The notes beneath the pieces are model-generated. The model was given only the letters and a program-made list of their open reading frames with translations. It was not told the DNA's origin and ran no database searches. The position numbers and the translations under genes are program-made. DNA of 64,000 nt from Stutzerimonas stutzeri (GTDB taxonomy: Bacteria > Pseudomonadota > Gammaproteobacteria > Pseudomonadales > Pseudomonadaceae), in the NCBI RefSeq assembly GCF_000952685.1, contig NZ_JYHV01000014.1, forward strand, positions 186,001 to 250,000. Direction: 5' to 3'. Positions 17,563-31,437 of the stretch are shown here, one piece after another. Each line of letters opens with the position of its first letter. The stretch's first letter is position 1.

Positions 17563-17949
17563 GTGAAAAAAGCCGTGAAAAGCCAACGACCTGTAAACCT
17601 AGATCTTAGGACAATAAAACTCCCGATCACTGCTTACACCTCAATCCTTCACCGCATCTCTGGTGTGATTCTTTTTGTGGGTGTGGCCATTCTGCTGCTT
17701 GCGCTGGATACCTCGCTTTCTTCTGCCGAAGGCTTCGAAGAGGTGAAGGCGTATCTCGGTAGCCCATTGGCCAAGTTGGTGATTTGGGTGCTGCTATCTG
17801 CATTGCTGTATCACCTGGTGGCCGGTGTACGTCATCTGGTCATGGATACCGGGCATGGTGAGACGCTGGAAGGCGGCAAGCTGGGCTCGAAAATCGTTCT
17901 GGCCGTTTCGGCGGTGCTGATCGTGCTGGCGGGAGTGTGGATATGGTAA
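17563..17949 (+). CDS. sdhC: succinate dehydrogenase cytochrome b556 subunit
   Basis: A 128-residue inner-membrane subunit with three membrane helices. The motif HLVAGVRHLVMD (about residues 84-95) carries the heme b ligand His and the Arg/His of the family HxxxGxRHLxxD pattern. The start is GTG 17563. It anchors the SdhAB dimer and takes part in ubiquinone reduction. The 3' end overlaps sdhD by 7 bases. Confidence 0.95.
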   Translation: MKKAVKSQRPVNLDLRTIKLPITAYTSILHRISGVILFVGVAILLLALDTSLSSAEGFEEVKAYLGSPLAKLVIWVLLSALLYHLVAGVRHLVMDTGHGETLEGGKLGSKIVLAVSAVLIVLAGVWIW

Positions 17950-18311
17950 CCAACGTCACGAACTTTTCGCGTTCGGGTCTGTATGACTGGATGGCTCAGC
18001 GTGTTTCTGCAGTTGTTCTCGCGGCTTATTTTCTGTTCCTGATCGGGTATCTGATCGCGAATCCGGGGCTGGAATATTCCCAGTGGCAGGGGCTCTTCTC
18101 GGCCAGTTGGATGCGCATCTTCAGTCTCCTGGCGCTGGTCGCCCTGAGTGTGCATGCATGGGTTGGTATGTGGACTATCTCCACTGACTACCTGACCAAC
18201 ATGGCAATCGGTAAGTGGGCTACCGGTGTGCGTTTCCTCTTCCAGGCCGTGTGTGGCATCGCCATGTTCACGTTCTTCGTCTGGGGTGTGCAGATTCTTT
18301 GGGGTATCTGA
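17943..18311 (+). CDS. sdhD: succinate dehydrogenase membrane anchor subunit
   Basis: A 122-residue protein with three membrane helices. SVHAWVGMWTISTDYL contains the second heme-associated His and the quinone-site Asp-Tyr of SdhD. ATG 17943 is chosen over the GTG at 17937 because the family begins MVTNVTNFSRSGLYDWM. It overlaps the end of sdhC, indicating translational coupling. Confidence 0.95.
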   Translation: MVTNVTNFSRSGLYDWMAQRVSAVVLAAYFLFLIGYLIANPGLEYSQWQGLFSASWMRIFSLLALVALSVHAWVGMWTISTDYLTNMAIGKWATGVRFLFQAVCGIAMFTFFVWGVQILWGI

Positions 18312-18314
18312 TCC

Positions 18315-20087
18315 ATGGCTAGCATTCGTACTCTTTCTTATGACGCCATCATTATTGGTGGCGGCGGCGCGGGTATGCGCGCTGCGCTGCAGTTGGCCCA
18401 GGGTGGCCATAAAACTGCGGTGGTGACCAAGGTTTTCCCGACTCGCTCGCACACCGTATCCGCCCAGGGCGGCATCACCTGTGCCATCGCTTCGGCTGAC
18501 CCAAACGACGATTGGCGCTGGCACATGTACGATACCGTCAAAGGCTCCGATTACATCGGTGACCAGGACGCTATCGAATACATGTGTTCCGTCGGTCCGG
18601 AGGCCGTGTTTGAGCTCGAGCACATGGGCCTGCCGTTTTCCCGTACCGAGCAAGGCCGCATCTATCAGCGTCCGTTCGGTGGTCAGTCCAAGGACTATGG
18701 CAAGGGCGGGCAGGCCGCTCGTACCTGTGCGGCTGCTGACCGTACCGGCCATGCGCTGCTGCATACCCTTTACCAGGCCAACCTGAAGGCGGGCACGTCC
18801 TTCCTCAACGAATGGTATGGCGTGGATCTGGTGAAGAACCAGGATGGGGCCATCGTTGGCATCATCGCTATCTGCATCGAAAACGGCGAAACGGTCTATA
18901 TCCGCTCCAAGGCTGTGGTTCTGGCTACCGGTGGTGCGGGCCGCATCTATGCGTCGACCACCAACGCCCTGATCAATACCGGTGACGGTGTCGGCATGGC
19001 GCTGCGTGCGGGCGTGCCGGTTCAGGACATCGAGATGTGGCAGTTCCACCCGACCGGTATCGCCGGCGCTGGCGTACTGGTGACCGAAGGTTGCCGCGGC
19101 GAGGGTGGCTACCTGATCAACAAGCATGGCGAGCGCTTCATGGAGCGTTACGCGCCGAACGCGAAAGACCTGGCGGGTCGTGACGTGGTCGCGCGTTCCA
19201 TGGTCAAGGAGATCCTGGCTGGCAATGGCTGTGGTCCGGATGGCGACCACGTGATGCTGAAGCTTGATCACCTGGGCGAGGAAGTGCTGCACAGCCGTCT
19301 GCCAGGCATCTGCGAACTGTCGAAGACCTTCGCGCACGTCGATCCGGTCACTGCTCCGGTGCCTGTGGTTCCGACCTGTCACTACATGATGGGTGGTGTC
19401 GCCACCAACATTCATGGCCAGGCGATCACCCAGGATGCCAACGGCAACGACAAAATCATCGACGGCCTGTTTGCGGTAGGCGAAGTGGCTTGCGTATCCG
19501 TGCATGGCGCCAACCGTCTCGGCGGCAACTCGCTGCTGGATCTGGTCGTGTTCGGTCGTGCGGCCGGTCTGCATCTGGAGAAAGCGCTGAAGGAAGGTAT
19601 CGAGCTTCGCGGTGCTACCGACACCGATCTGGACGTTGCCCTGAACCGCCTGTCCAGTCTGAACGAGCGGACTACTGGCGAAGATGTCGCTTCGTTGCGC
19701 AAAGAACTGCAGAACTGCATGCAGAACTACTTCGGTGTGTTCCGTACTGGCGAATACATGCAGAAGGGTATCGCTCAGCTTGCCGATCTGCGTCAGCGCA
19801 TCGCTACCGTCAAGATTTCTGACAAGAGCCAGGCCTTCAATACCGCACGTATTGAAGCACTGGAGCTACAGAACTTGCTTGAGGTCGCTGAAGCGACTGC
19901 TATCGCAGCAGAAAATCGCAAAGAGTCCCGCGGCGCGCATGCCCGTGAGGATTTCGAAGAGCGTGATGACGAGAACTGGCTGTGCCACACCCTGTACTTC
20001 CCAGGTGAAAAGCGTGTAGCCAAGCGGGCCGTGAACTTCTCTCCGAAGACAGTTCCGACTTTCGAACCCAAGGTCCGGACTTACTGA
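18315..20087 (+). CDS. sdhA: succinate dehydrogenase flavoprotein subunit
   Basis: A 590-residue catalytic subunit oxidising succinate to fumarate. The FAD dinucleotide motif [14 protein letters not shown] is at residues 12-25, and His46 in [12 protein letters not shown] is the expected covalent FAD attachment site. [15 protein letters not shown], the substrate-binding region, and [16 protein letters not shown] are also present. Starts three bases after sdhD. The complex passes electrons to ubiquinone via SdhB and the heme subunits. Confidence 0.98.
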   Translation: MASIRTLSYDAIIIGGGGAGMRAALQLAQGGHKTAVVTKVFPTRSHTVSAQGGITCAIASADPNDDWRWHMYDTVKGSDYIGDQDAIEYMCSVGPEAVFELEHMGLPFSRTEQGRIYQRPFGGQSKDYGKGGQAARTCAAADRTGHALLHTLYQANLKAGTSFLNEWYGVDLVKNQDGAIVGIIAICIENGETVYIRSKAVVLATGGAGRIYASTTNALINTGDGVGMALRAGVPVQDIEMWQFHPTGIAGAGVLVTEGCRGEGGYLINKHGERFMERYAPNAKDLAGRDVVARSMVKEILAGNGCGPDGDHVMLKLDHLGEEVLHSRLPGICELSKTFAHVDPVTAPVPVVPTCHYMMGGVATNIHGQAITQDANGNDKIIDGLFAVGEVACVSVHGANRLGGNSLLDLVVFGRAAGLHLEKALKEGIELRGATDTDLDVALNRLSSLNERTTGEDVASLRKELQNCMQNYFGVFRTGEYMQKGIAQLADLRQRIATVKISDKSQAFNTARIEALELQNLLEVAEATAIAAENRKESRGAHAREDFEERDDENWLCHTLYFPGEKRVAKRAVNFSPKTVPTFEPKVRTY

Positions 20088-20097
20088 GGTCGCCGAT

Positions 20098-20802
20098 ATG
20101 TTGCAAGTGAGCGTTTATCGCTACAACCCGGATAAAGATGAAAAGCCGTACATGCAGGACTTCCAGGTCAATACCGATGGTAAGGACCTGATGGTGCTGG
20201 ACGTGCTTGCCCTCATCAAAGAGCAGGACGAAGGCTTCTCCTATCGTCGCTCCTGCCGTGAAGGGGTTTGCGGCTCCGACGGTATGAACCTGAACGGCAA
20301 GAACGGTCTGGCCTGCATCACGCCATTGTCGTCCGTCGTCAAAGGCAACAAGCTTGTGGTTCGTCCGTTGCCTGGTTTGCCCGTTATTCGTGACTTGGCG
20401 GTTGATATGGGCATCTTCTATAAGCAGTACGAGAAGGTTCGTCCTTATCTGATGAACGATACGCCGGCTCCGGCTATCGAACGTCTGCAGAGCCCGGAAG
20501 ATCGGGAGAAGCTTGACGGTCTGTACGAGTGCATTCTGTGTGCTTGCTGTTCGACCAGCTGCCCGTCCTTCTGGTGGAATCCGGACAAGTTCCTTGGCCC
20601 CGCTGCGTTGCTTCAGGCCTACCGCTTTCTGGCCGATAGTCGCGACACAGAGACCGAGAGCCGGCTTTCTGCATTGGACGATCCGTTCAGCGTGTTCCGC
20701 TGCCGCGGCATCATGAACTGCGTGAGTGTCTGCCCGAAAGGGTTGAACCCAACCAAAGCGATTGGTCATGTGCGCAACATGCTGCTGCAGAGCGCAACCT
20801 GA
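20098..20802 (+). CDS. sdhB: succinate dehydrogenase iron-sulfur subunit
   Basis: A 234-residue electron-transfer subunit. The [2Fe-2S] domain has SCREGVCGSDGMNLNG, and the C-terminal domain has CILCACCSTSCPSFWWNP and CRGIMNCVSVCPKGLNP, supplying ligands for the [4Fe-4S] and [3Fe-4S] clusters. GAGGT precedes the ATG. A long gap with a hairpin separates it from sucA. Confidence 0.98.
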   Translation: MLQVSVYRYNPDKDEKPYMQDFQVNTDGKDLMVLDVLALIKEQDEGFSYRRSCREGVCGSDGMNLNGKNGLACITPLSSVVKGNKLVVRPLPGLPVIRDLAVDMGIFYKQYEKVRPYLMNDTPAPAIERLQSPEDREKLDGLYECILCACCSTSCPSFWWNPDKFLGPAALLQAYRFLADSRDTETESRLSALDDPFSVFRCRGIMNCVSVCPKGLNPTKAIGHVRNMLLQSAT

Positions 20803-20862
20803 TGTGCTCTAGGCGCCTGTGGTTATCCGTAGTTACAGGCTCTTAATGCTTCACCGCGACAC

Positions 20863-20895
20863 CTACGGCGCCAGAGTTTGAACTCGGCGCCGTAG
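20863..20895 (+). terminator. strong stem-loop between sdhB and sucA
   Basis: CTACGGCGCC (20863-20872) pairs with GGCGCCGTAG (20886-20895), and GAG/CTC inside extends the stem past a bulged A. A TCTTA follows rather than a T-run, so partial termination or message processing is as likely as full termination. The rest of the 288-base gap (20803-21090) shows no gene. Confidence 0.6.
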
Positions 20896-21090
20896 TCTTA
20901 GTAGGAATCCCAGCTTACAAGGCCGGGGTTTCGCTCTGAAAATTTGATGACCAGCAGGAGCATCCGGGGTGGTTCTCGGAAACTATCTGCGCGGTCCGTA
21001 GTGGCTTTACCCGGGTCGCTGCTTCAGAACTTGGGAAGTCATGCTGCGGTCTCCACGCTGGTGGTGTCTCCTTATCGAAGGTGACCAGAC

Positions 21091-23922
21091 ATGCAAGAAA
21101 GCGTAATGCAGCGCATGTGGGACAGTGCCCACCTATCCGGTGGTAACGCTGCCTATGTGGAAGAGCTTTATGAGCTCTACCTGCACGATCCCAACGCTGT
21201 GCCCGAAGAGTGGCGCACCTACTTCCAGAAGCTGCCTGTCAATGGCGGCGCTGCAGCCGATGTTTCGCATTCGACAATCCGCGATCACTTCGTCCTGCTG
21301 GCCAAGAACCAGCGCCGCGCCCAGCCGGTTTCTGCGGGTAGCGTCAGTAGCGAGCATGAGAAGAAGCAGGTTGAAGTCCTGCGTCTGATCCAAGCGTACC
21401 GGATGCGTGGCCACCAGGCTGCTCAGCTCGATCCGCTGGGCTTGCAGCAGCGCCCGGTTCCGGCTGATCTGGCCATTAACAACTATGGCTTGACCGATGC
21501 AGACCTGGATACGGTTTTCCGTACCGGTGATCTTGCCATGGGCAAAGATCAGGCTACCTTGCGTGAAATTCACCAGGCGCTGCAAGAGACTTATTGCCGC
21601 ACCATTGGCGCAGAATTCACCCATATCGTCGATTCGGATCAGCGCAACTGGTTCATCCAGCGCCTGGAAAGCGTCCGTGGTCGGCCGACATTCTCACCGG
21701 AAATCAAGAGTCATCTGCTCGAGCGTCTGACCGCTGCCGAGGGTCTCGAGAAATATCTGGGCACCAAGTATCCGGGTACCAAGCGCTTCGGTCTGGAGGG
21801 GGGTGAGAGTCTGATTCCCCTGTTGGATGAGATCATCCAACGGTCCGGCTCGTACGGCACGAAAGAAATCGTGATCGGCATGGCCCACCGCGGTCGCCTC
21901 AATGTCCTGGTGAACACGTTCGGCAAGAACCCGCGCGACCTTTTCGACGAGTTCGAAGGCAAGAAGGTAGAAGGGCTTAGCTCCGGCGACGTCAAATATC
22001 ATCAGGGCTTCTCCTCGAACGTCATGACCCCCGGTGGTGAAATACATCTGGCGATGGCATTCAACCCGTCCCATCTGGAAATCGTTTCGCCAGTGGTCGA
22101 GGGCTCCGTTCGCGCGCGTCAGGACCGTCGTTCCGATTCGGCCGGTGACAAAGTGCTTCCGGTAACCATCCACGGCGACGCCGCCGTCGCGGGTCAGGGC
22201 GTGGTCATGGAAACCTTTCAGATGTCCCAGACCCGAGCCTATCGGACTGGCGGCACTATCCGGATCGTGATCAACAACCAGGTCGGCTTCACGACAAACA
22301 AGCAGGAAGATGCGCGCTCCACCGAGTACGCGACCGACGTTGCGAAGATGATCCAGGCACCGATCTTCCACGTTAACGCAGACGATCCCGAGGCGGTGCT
22401 GTTCGTCACGCAGCTGGCGGTCGACTACCGCATGCAGTTCAAGCGCGACATCGTCATCGATCTGATCTGCTACCGTCGCCGCGGCCACAACGAGGCCGAT
22501 GAGCCGAGTGGTACTCAGCCGCTTATGTATCAAAAGATCGCCAAGCAGCGCACCACTCGTGAGCTGTATGCCGACTCGCTGACCCAGTCGAAAGTGCTGG
22601 AAGAAGCGCAGGTTCAGGAGAAGGTCGACGAGTATCGTACTGCGCTGGACAACGGCCTGCATGTGGTTAAGAGCTTGGTCAAAGAGCCCAACAAGGAGCT
22701 GTTTGTCGATTGGCGCCCGTATCTGGGACACACCTGGACCGCTCGTCACGATACGCGCTTCGATCTGAAAGCCTTGCAGGAACTGTCCAACAAGATGCTG
22801 GCCATTCCGGAAGGTTTCGTGGTTCAGCGTCAGGTTTCGAAGATTCTTGAAGATCGTCAGAGGATGGGTGCCGGTGCGTTGGCCATCAACTGGGGCTATG
22901 CCGAGACGCTGGCTTACGCGACGCTGTTGTTCGAAGGCCACCCGGTGCGTATCAGTGGTCAGGACGTCGGTCGCGGAACCTTTTCGCACCGCCATGCCGC
23001 GCTGCACAACCAGAAAGACGGTAGCACCTACATTCCGTTGCAGCATCTGTACGAAGGGCAGCCACGGTTCGATCTATACGACTCCTTCCTCTCGGAAGAA
23101 GCCGTGCTGGCATTCGAATACGGTTATGCGACCACCATGCCCAACGCGCTGGTGGTCTGGGAAGCCCAGTTCGGTGACTTCGCCAATGGGGCGCAGGTCG
23201 TCATCGACCAGTTCATCACCAGTGGCGAGCATAAGTGGGGCCGTCTTTGTGGTCTGACCATGCTGCTGCCGCACGGCTATGAAGGGCAGGGACCGGAGCA
23301 TTCATCCGCCCGCCTGGAGCGCTATCTGCAGTTGTGCGCCGAGCACAATATCCAGGTGTGCGTGCCGACCACGCCGGCGCAGGTCTACCATATGCTGCGT
23401 CGTCAGGCGATCCGCCCGCTGCGCAAGCCGCTGGTGGCCCTGACTCCGAAGTCATTGCTGCGTCACAAGCTAGCGACCTCGACGCTGGAAGAGCTGACTC
23501 AGGGCTCGTTCCTGACCGTGATTCCGGAAATCGATCAGATCGAGCCGAGCAAGGTCGAACGCCTGATCATGTGCAGCGGCAAGGTCTATTACGATCTGCT
23601 GGATAAGCGCCGCAACGAAGGCCGGGAAGATATCGCGATCATCCGCCTAGAACAGCTCTACCCGTTCCCGGAAGATGATCTGGCCGAGGTGCTCGCGCCG
23701 TATCAGAACCTCAAGAGCATCGTTTGGTGTCAGGAAGAGCCGATGAACCAAGGCGCTTGGTATTGCAGTCAGCACCATATGCGTCGTGTTGCCGTCGCGC
23801 ACAAGAGGGAGTTGTTCCTGCAGTACGCAGGTCGTGAAGCCTCTGCTGCGCCTGCGGTCGGCTATGCCTCCATGCACGCCGAGCAGCAGGAGAAACTGCT
23901 GCAGGACGCGTTCACCGTTTAA
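21091..23922 (+). CDS. sucA: 2-oxoglutarate dehydrogenase E1
   Basis: A 943-residue thiamine-diphosphate enzyme that decarboxylates 2-oxoglutarate. The N-terminal segment [20 protein letters not shown] and [14 protein letters not shown] are family hallmarks; [19 protein letters not shown] and [19 protein letters not shown] belong to the ThDP/Mg and active-site regions; [16 protein letters not shown] is in the second half. AAGGTG precedes the ATG. First gene of the sucAB-lpd complex, probably co-transcribed partly with sdh. Confidence 0.98.
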   Translation: MQESVMQRMWDSAHLSGGNAAYVEELYELYLHDPNAVPEEWRTYFQKLPVNGGAAADVSHSTIRDHFVLLAKNQRRAQPVSAGSVSSEHEKKQVEVLRLIQAYRMRGHQAAQLDPLGLQQRPVPADLAINNYGLTDADLDTVFRTGDLAMGKDQATLREIHQALQETYCRTIGAEFTHIVDSDQRNWFIQRLESVRGRPTFSPEIKSHLLERLTAAEGLEKYLGTKYPGTKRFGLEGGESLIPLLDEIIQRSGSYGTKEIVIGMAHRGRLNVLVNTFGKNPRDLFDEFEGKKVEGLSSGDVKYHQGFSSNVMTPGGEIHLAMAFNPSHLEIVSPVVEGSVRARQDRRSDSAGDKVLPVTIHGDAAVAGQGVVMETFQMSQTRAYRTGGTIRIVINNQVGFTTNKQEDARSTEYATDVAKMIQAPIFHVNADDPEAVLFVTQLAVDYRMQFKRDIVIDLICYRRRGHNEADEPSGTQPLMYQKIAKQRTTRELYADSLTQSKVLEEAQVQEKVDEYRTALDNGLHVVKSLVKEPNKELFVDWRPYLGHTWTARHDTRFDLKALQELSNKMLAIPEGFVVQRQVSKILEDRQRMGAGALAINWGYAETLAYATLLFEGHPVRISGQDVGRGTFSHRHAALHNQKDGSTYIPLQHLYEGQPRFDLYDSFLSEEAVLAFEYGYATTMPNALVVWEAQFGDFANGAQVVIDQFITSGEHKWGRLCGLTMLLPHGYEGQGPEHSSARLERYLQLCAEHNIQVCVPTTPAQVYHMLRRQAIRPLRKPLVALTPKSLLRHKLATSTLEELTQGSFLTVIPEIDQIEPSKVERLIMCSGKVYYDLLDKRRNEGREDIAIIRLEQLYPFPEDDLAEVLAPYQNLKSIVWCQEEPMNQGAWYCSQHHMRRVAVAHKRELFLQYAGREASAAPAVGYASMHAEQQEKLLQDAFTV

Positions 23923-23990
23923 ATCATTCTTGCAAGAGGCCGCGATCGCGCGGCCTCGATGTAGAAATCGAATCAAATAGGACCCAGCTA

Positions 23991-26749
<2,759 letters not shown>

Positions 26750-26927
26750 TAGCGCTGCGGTAGAAGACGGTTCGCGTCGGTTCAACTGGGGCCCTCGCGA
26801 GCCGTCGATACCTTCAACGCAAGGTATGACAGGTCTCTGAAAGGTGTTTTGCGATAGTTTTCAGCGACTTGAGGCGACGCGGCATACATGCAACGTCTGA
26901 TGCACATCAAACCGAACGGTAGCTAAG

Positions 26928-28094
26928 ATGAATCTTCACGAATATCAAGGTAAGCAACTGTTTGCCGAATACGGATTGCCGGTTTCCAAAGGCTATGCGG
27001 TCGATAGCCCCAAGGAAGCGGCTGAGGCTTGCGACCACATTGGTGGCACCGAATGGGTGGTCAAAGCTCAGGTGCATGCTGGCGGTCGCGGTAAAGCAGG
27101 TGGTGTCAAACTGGTTCGTAGCAAGGACGAAGCACGTGCATTCGCCGAGCAATGGCTGGACAAGCGCTTGGTGACTTACCAGACCGACGCCAACGGCCAG
27201 CCGGTCAGCAAGATTCTGGTCGAAGCTTGCACAGACATCGACAAGGAGCTCTATTTGGGCGCCGTAGTCGATCGCGCCACCCGCCGAGTCGTGTTCATGG
27301 CGTCCACCGAAGGTGGCGTGGACATTGAAAAGGTCGCTCACGACACACCTGAAAAAATTCTCAAGGCCACGATCGATCCGCTGGTTGGCGCTCAGCCATT
27401 CCAGGGCCGTGAGCTGGCGTTCAAATTGGGCCTGAAAGGCGACCAGGTTAAGCAGTTCACCCATATCTTCGTGAACTTGGGCAAGCTTTTCGTCGATTAC
27501 GACCTGGCACTGCTCGAAGTCAATCCGCTGGTGATCAAGAAAGACGGCAATCTGCACTGCCTGGATGCCAAGCTGAACATCGACAGCAACGCTATCTATC
27601 GTCAGCCCAAGCTGCGCGGCATGCAGGATCCTTCTCAGGACGACCCGCGCGAAGCGCACGCAGCCAAGTGGGAACTGAACTACGTGGCGCTCGATGGCAA
27701 CATCGGCTGCATGGTCAATGGTGCCGGCCTGGCCATGGGTACCATGGACATCGTCAACCTGCATGGCGGCAAACCCGCCAACTTCCTCGACGTCGGCGGT
27801 GGTGCGACCGAGGAGCGTGTGACCGAAGCCTTCAAAATCATCCTTTCCGATGAAAACGTTGCTGCCGTTCTGGTCAACATCTTCGGTGGCATCGTGCGTT
27901 GCGACATGATTGCCGAAGGCATCATCGGTGCGGTCAAGGAAGTCGGCGTGAAGGTCCCGGTCGTGGTTCGCCTGGAAGGCAACAATGCCGAACTCGGCGC
28001 CAAGAAGCTGAGTGAAAGTGGTCTGAACATCATCGGTGCGACCAGCCTGACCGATGCGGCCATTCAAGTCGTCAAAGCCGCGGAGGGCAAGTAA
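26928..28094 (+). CDS. sucC: succinyl-CoA ligase beta subunit
   Basis: A 388-residue ATP-grasp protein: [20 protein letters not shown], the nucleotide-binding [18 protein letters not shown], and the phosphohistidine-contacting [19 protein letters not shown]. With SucD it makes ATP or GTP while converting succinyl-CoA to succinate. A 178-base gap with a small hairpin at 26808-26827 separates it from lpdG, so it may have its own promoter. The stop overlaps sucD (TAATG). Confidence 0.98.
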   Translation: MNLHEYQGKQLFAEYGLPVSKGYAVDSPKEAAEACDHIGGTEWVVKAQVHAGGRGKAGGVKLVRSKDEARAFAEQWLDKRLVTYQTDANGQPVSKILVEACTDIDKELYLGAVVDRATRRVVFMASTEGGVDIEKVAHDTPEKILKATIDPLVGAQPFQGRELAFKLGLKGDQVKQFTHIFVNLGKLFVDYDLALLEVNPLVIKKDGNLHCLDAKLNIDSNAIYRQPKLRGMQDPSQDDPREAHAAKWELNYVALDGNIGCMVNGAGLAMGTMDIVNLHGGKPANFLDVGGGATEERVTEAFKIILSDENVAAVLVNIFGGIVRCDMIAEGIIGAVKEVGVKVPVVVRLEGNNAELGAKKLSESGLNIIGATSLTDAAIQVVKAAEGK

Positions 28095-28981
28095 TGAGCG
28101 TCCTGATCAATAAAGACACCAAGGTCATCTGCCAGGGCTTTACCGGCTCGCAGGGTACCTTCCACTCCGAACAGGCGATCGAGTACGGCACCAAGATGGT
28201 TGGCGGCGTGACGCCGGGCAAGGGCGGCACCATGCACCTCGGCCTGCCGGTGTTCAACACCGTCAAGGAAGCCGTAGAAGCGACCGGCGCTGATGCATCG
28301 GTCATCTACGTCCCTGCGCCGTTCTGCAAGGATTCGATCCTTGAAGCCGCGTTCGGTGGCATCAAACTGATCGTTTGCATCACCGAGGGTATTCCGACCC
28401 TCGACATGCTTGAAGTGAAGATCAAGTGCGACGAGCTGGGTGTGCGTCTGATCGGGCCGAACTGCCCGGGCGTGATCACACCCGGCGAATGCAAGATCGG
28501 TATCCAGCCTGGCCACATTCACTTGCCAGGCAAGGTCGGTATCGTATCGCGTTCCGGTACGCTGACTTATGAAGCGGTCAAGCAGACCACTGACGCCGGC
28601 TTCGGTCAGTCCACCTGCGTCGGTATCGGCGGCGACCCGATCCCCGGTTCGACCTTCATCGACATCCTCAAGCTGTTCCAGGAAGACCCGCAGACCGAAG
28701 CGATCGTGATGATCGGTGAGATCGGTGGCTCTGCCGAAGAAGAGGCCGCGGCTTACATCAAGGCCAACGTGACCAAGCCGGTGGTTTCCTACATCGCCGG
28801 TGTGACCGCGCCTGCTGGCAAGCGCATGGGCCATGCCGGTGCGATCATCTCCGGTGGTAAGGGCACCGCAGACGAGAAGTTCGCCGCGCTGCAGGATGCC
28901 GGTGTGAAGACCGTGCGCTCGCTTGCCGATATCGGCAAGGCGCTTGCGGAGCTGACCGGGTGGGAAGTCAAGCAGGGCTGA
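28094..28981 (+). CDS. sucD: succinyl-CoA ligase alpha subunit
   Basis: A 295-residue protein with the CoA-binding Rossmann domain ([19 protein letters not shown]) and the phosphorylated active-site His near residue 247 in [14 protein letters not shown]. Translationally coupled to sucC by a one-base overlap. Ends the TCA block; a perfect 11-bp terminator stem follows. Confidence 0.98.
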   Translation: MSVLINKDTKVICQGFTGSQGTFHSEQAIEYGTKMVGGVTPGKGGTMHLGLPVFNTVKEAVEATGADASVIYVPAPFCKDSILEAAFGGIKLIVCITEGIPTLDMLEVKIKCDELGVRLIGPNCPGVITPGECKIGIQPGHIHLPGKVGIVSRSGTLTYEAVKQTTDAGFGQSTCVGIGGDPIPGSTFIDILKLFQEDPQTEAIVMIGEIGGSAEEEAAAYIKANVTKPVVSYIAGVTAPAGKRMGHAGAIISGGKGTADEKFAALQDAGVKTVRSLADIGKALAELTGWEVKQG

Positions 28982-29001
28982 TCTTTGACCTGCGACACCA
29001 G

Positions 29002-29034
29002 ATGCCAGTCAGCCTGCCTGACTGGCATTTTTGT
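29002..29034 (+). terminator. rho-independent terminator after sucD
   Basis: ATGCCAGTCAG (29002-29012), loop CCTGC, CTGACTGGCAT (29018-29028), then TTTTG. An 11-bp perfect stem with T-run. The remaining gap to brnQ (to 29256) shows only a second small hairpin near 29120-29140. Confidence 0.92.
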
Positions 29035-29256
29035 TTCTGGCGAGGGCAGCTCGTCTGGCACTCGTCAATGTGGCGTCTACAAGATGAGCCCTAACGCCAT
29101 CATGCCAGAACGGCCTGGCTCCTCGCTCTGAGCGAGGAATTCCAGTAAGGTGCGTGCTTTTTTTCTCGGGCGGCTCGACATGGATAGTGTCCGACTTCGG
29201 GGAAACACACCCGGTGCGTTCGCCGTACCAGACCCTCCTGCAGTGGTGACTAACCG

Positions 29257-30606
29257 ATGACTCGTTTGAAAGGCTTGGATCTGCTGGCTCTCGGATTCAT
29301 GACGTTCGCGCTATTTCTGGGTGCGGGCAATATTATTTTTCCACCCAGCGCCGGGCTTGCCGCGGGGCAAGCAATCTGGCCCGCGGCGGCAGGCTTTCTG
29401 ATGACCGGCGTTGGGTTGCCGCTGCTCACGGTGGTGGCGCTGGCCCGCGTGGGTGGCGGGATGGACAGGTTAACCGCGCCCCTCGGCCGAGGTGCTGGAA
29501 CGCTACTGGCCATGGCGGTTTATCTTGCCATCGGGCCGCTATTTGCGACACCGCGCACTGCGGTGGTCTCGTTCGAAATGGGCGTGGCACCCTTCACGGG
29601 AAACTCGGCCATTCCACTGCTTGCTTACACAGCGGCGTTCTTTGCTGCGACGCTGTTTCTCGTGCTAAATCCTGGTCAATTGGTCGACCGGGTGGGCAAA
29701 TTCATCACACCGGTGCTTCTCGCGGCCTTGTTGGTGCTAGGCGGGGCAGCGCTTTTTGCGCCCGCTGGGGGGATTGGTGCAACCGCCGAAAGCTACCGCA
29801 ACGGCCCTTTGCTCAAAGGGTTTCTCGAAGGCTATCTGACGATGGATACGCTGGGTGCTTTGGTGTTCGGTATTGTCATTGCCACCGCCATTCGTGATCG
29901 TGGGGTGTCGGAGCCGGCACTGGTAACGCGTTATTCGATGATTGCCGGGAGCATTGCGGCCATTGGGCTTTCGCTCGTCTATCTGGCGCTGTTCTATCTC
30001 GGGGCTACCAGCCAGGGGATCGCCGGCGATGCTCAGAACGGTGTGCAGATTTTGACGACTTACGTACAGCATACGTTCGGTACTACCGGCAGTCTGTTGC
30101 TGGCGGTGGTGATAGCGCTGGCCTGTCTGACCACTGCGGTCGGGCTGACTGCGGCCTGTGGCGAGTTCTTCAGTGGCCTTCTGCCGGTCAGCTACCGCGC
30201 GGTGGTGATCGTGTTCACCTTGTTCAGCCTGATGGTAGCGAATCAAGGGCTTACCCAATTGATCGGTGTTTCGGTGCCGGTGCTGGTCGGGTTATATCCG
30301 CTGGCGATCATGTTGGTTGCACTGAGTCTGCTCGATCGCTGCTGGGTCTCGCCAAGTCGAGTGTTCGTTCCGGTGATGGCTGTGACGCTTGTATTTGGCG
30401 TAGCGGATGGTCTCTTGGCTGCGGGTTTTACGGATTGGGTACCGGGGCTCTTCACGACCTTGCCGCTGGCTGCCCAAAGCATGGGCTGGTTAGTGCCGGT
30501 ACTGGTCACTCTGGTCATTGCAGTGATCATCGACCGGTTGCTCGGCCCCGCTCGAGCTCGTAATGAATCGAGCGCGTCGAAAGCTGCGAGCCGTTCGAAG
30601 GACTAA
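29257..30606 (+). CDS. brnQ: branched-chain amino acid carrier
   Basis: A 449-residue membrane protein with about 12 hydrophobic helices. The N-terminus MTRLKGLDLLALGFMTFA and LGAGNIIFPPSAG are signatures of the BrnQ/BraB LIV-II family, which takes up leucine, isoleucine and valine with sodium. Its place right after sucCD is conserved in Pseudomonas (braB). Single-gene unit by spacing. Confidence 0.95.
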   Translation: MTRLKGLDLLALGFMTFALFLGAGNIIFPPSAGLAAGQAIWPAAAGFLMTGVGLPLLTVVALARVGGGMDRLTAPLGRGAGTLLAMAVYLAIGPLFATPRTAVVSFEMGVAPFTGNSAIPLLAYTAAFFAATLFLVLNPGQLVDRVGKFITPVLLAALLVLGGAALFAPAGGIGATAESYRNGPLLKGFLEGYLTMDTLGALVFGIVIATAIRDRGVSEPALVTRYSMIAGSIAAIGLSLVYLALFYLGATSQGIAGDAQNGVQILTTYVQHTFGTTGSLLLAVVIALACLTTAVGLTAACGEFFSGLLPVSYRAVVIVFTLFSLMVANQGLTQLIGVSVPVLVGLYPLAIMLVALSLLDRCWVSPSRVFVPVMAVTLVFGVADGLLAAGFTDWVPGLFTTLPLAAQSMGWLVPVLVTLVIAVIIDRLLGPARARNESSASKAASRSKD

Positions 30607-30623
30607 GCTCAGCGTTGACCCGC

Positions 30624-30629
30624 TATAAT
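30624..30629 (+). promoter_or_regulatory. -10-like TATAAT before the DUF599 gene
   Basis: TATAAT at 30624-30629 is a perfect -10 hexamer 27 bases before ATG 30656, but no good -35 lies 16-18 bases upstream. Confidence 0.35.
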
Positions 30630-30655
30630 CAGATGCGAGTTTTCAGGGGACCGTT

Positions 30656-31381
30656 ATGTCGATTCCGAATCATCTTCTACCGCACCTGATAGCTGTCGTC
30701 TGGTTTGTCCTGTGTTGGGTTGGGTATACCCGGTACGCCAGTTGGCGCGCCAGGGACACTGCTTGCCTGGCCAGCGTACTGCATCTGTACCGGCAAGACT
30801 GGATGCGGCGCATGCTGTTGCGTGACAACCGGATCGCTGACGCCAACGTAATCGGCAATCTAGAGCGCAATGCCGGCTTTTTCGCTTCCAGCACCTTGAT
30901 TATCCTGGCTGGCATTCTTACGGCGCTGGGCGCCTCTGAGCGAGCGGTCTCGCTGCTCGCCGATTTGCCATTCGCGCAGCCCGTGAGTCGAGGCCTTTCA
31001 GAGATCAAACTGCTCGCCCTGGCCGTGGTATTCGTTTACGCGTTCTTCACCTTCAGCTGGTGCATGCGGCAATACAATTTTGCTGCGGTGCTGGTCGCCT
31101 CTGCACCTATGGCAGGTGAGCGCAACGTCAGCGACCTGGAGCGGAAGTCATTCGCCGAGCGCGCTGCACGGGTGGTCTCGATGGCCGCGAACCAATTCAA
31201 CTTCGGGCTGCGTGCTTACTATTTCGGCATGGCTACACTGGCCTGGTTTATTCACCCCTGGTTCTTCATGGGCGTGACGGCGGGCGTGGTGGTCATTTTA
31301 TATCGCCGCGAATTTCATTCCGACGTACTCGAAGTGATGGTGTTTACGCCAACCTTGCCTATCGAAACTCCCAAGGAATAG
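30656..31381 (+). CDS. DUF599 membrane protein
   Basis: A 241-residue protein with about four membrane helices (near residues 8-28, 75-97, 115-135 and 190-215). The DUF599 pattern is visible: RDNRIADANVIGNLERNAGFFASS and TFSWCMRQYNFAAVLVAS. Function unknown. It opens a short run of small genes after brnQ. GGGGA precedes the ATG. Confidence 0.85.
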   Translation: MSIPNHLLPHLIAVVWFVLCWVGYTRYASWRARDTACLASVLHLYRQDWMRRMLLRDNRIADANVIGNLERNAGFFASSTLIILAGILTALGASERAVSLLADLPFAQPVSRGLSEIKLLALAVVFVYAFFTFSWCMRQYNFAAVLVASAPMAGERNVSDLERKSFAERAARVVSMAANQFNFGLRAYYFGMATLAWFIHPWFFMGVTAGVVVILYRREFHSDVLEVMVFTPTLPIETPKE

Positions 31382-31437
31382 GGCCGCGTCCGCGAGCAGG
31401 TTAATGTGCTCGGCTTGTTTCACATTCGAGAATTCGC

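Noticed and set aside
17832..19574. 580-codon minus-strand open frame opposite sdhD and sdhA
   Set aside because: Lies entirely over clearly coding sdhC/D/A; long antisense frames are common in GC-rich coding DNA, and no family is recognised in the translation.
21694..23046. 450-codon minus-strand open frame opposite sucA
   Set aside because: Same reason: it mirrors a well-conserved gene and has no recognisable product.
26907..28067. 386-codon minus-strand open frame opposite sucC
   Set aside because: Mirror frame of a certain gene.
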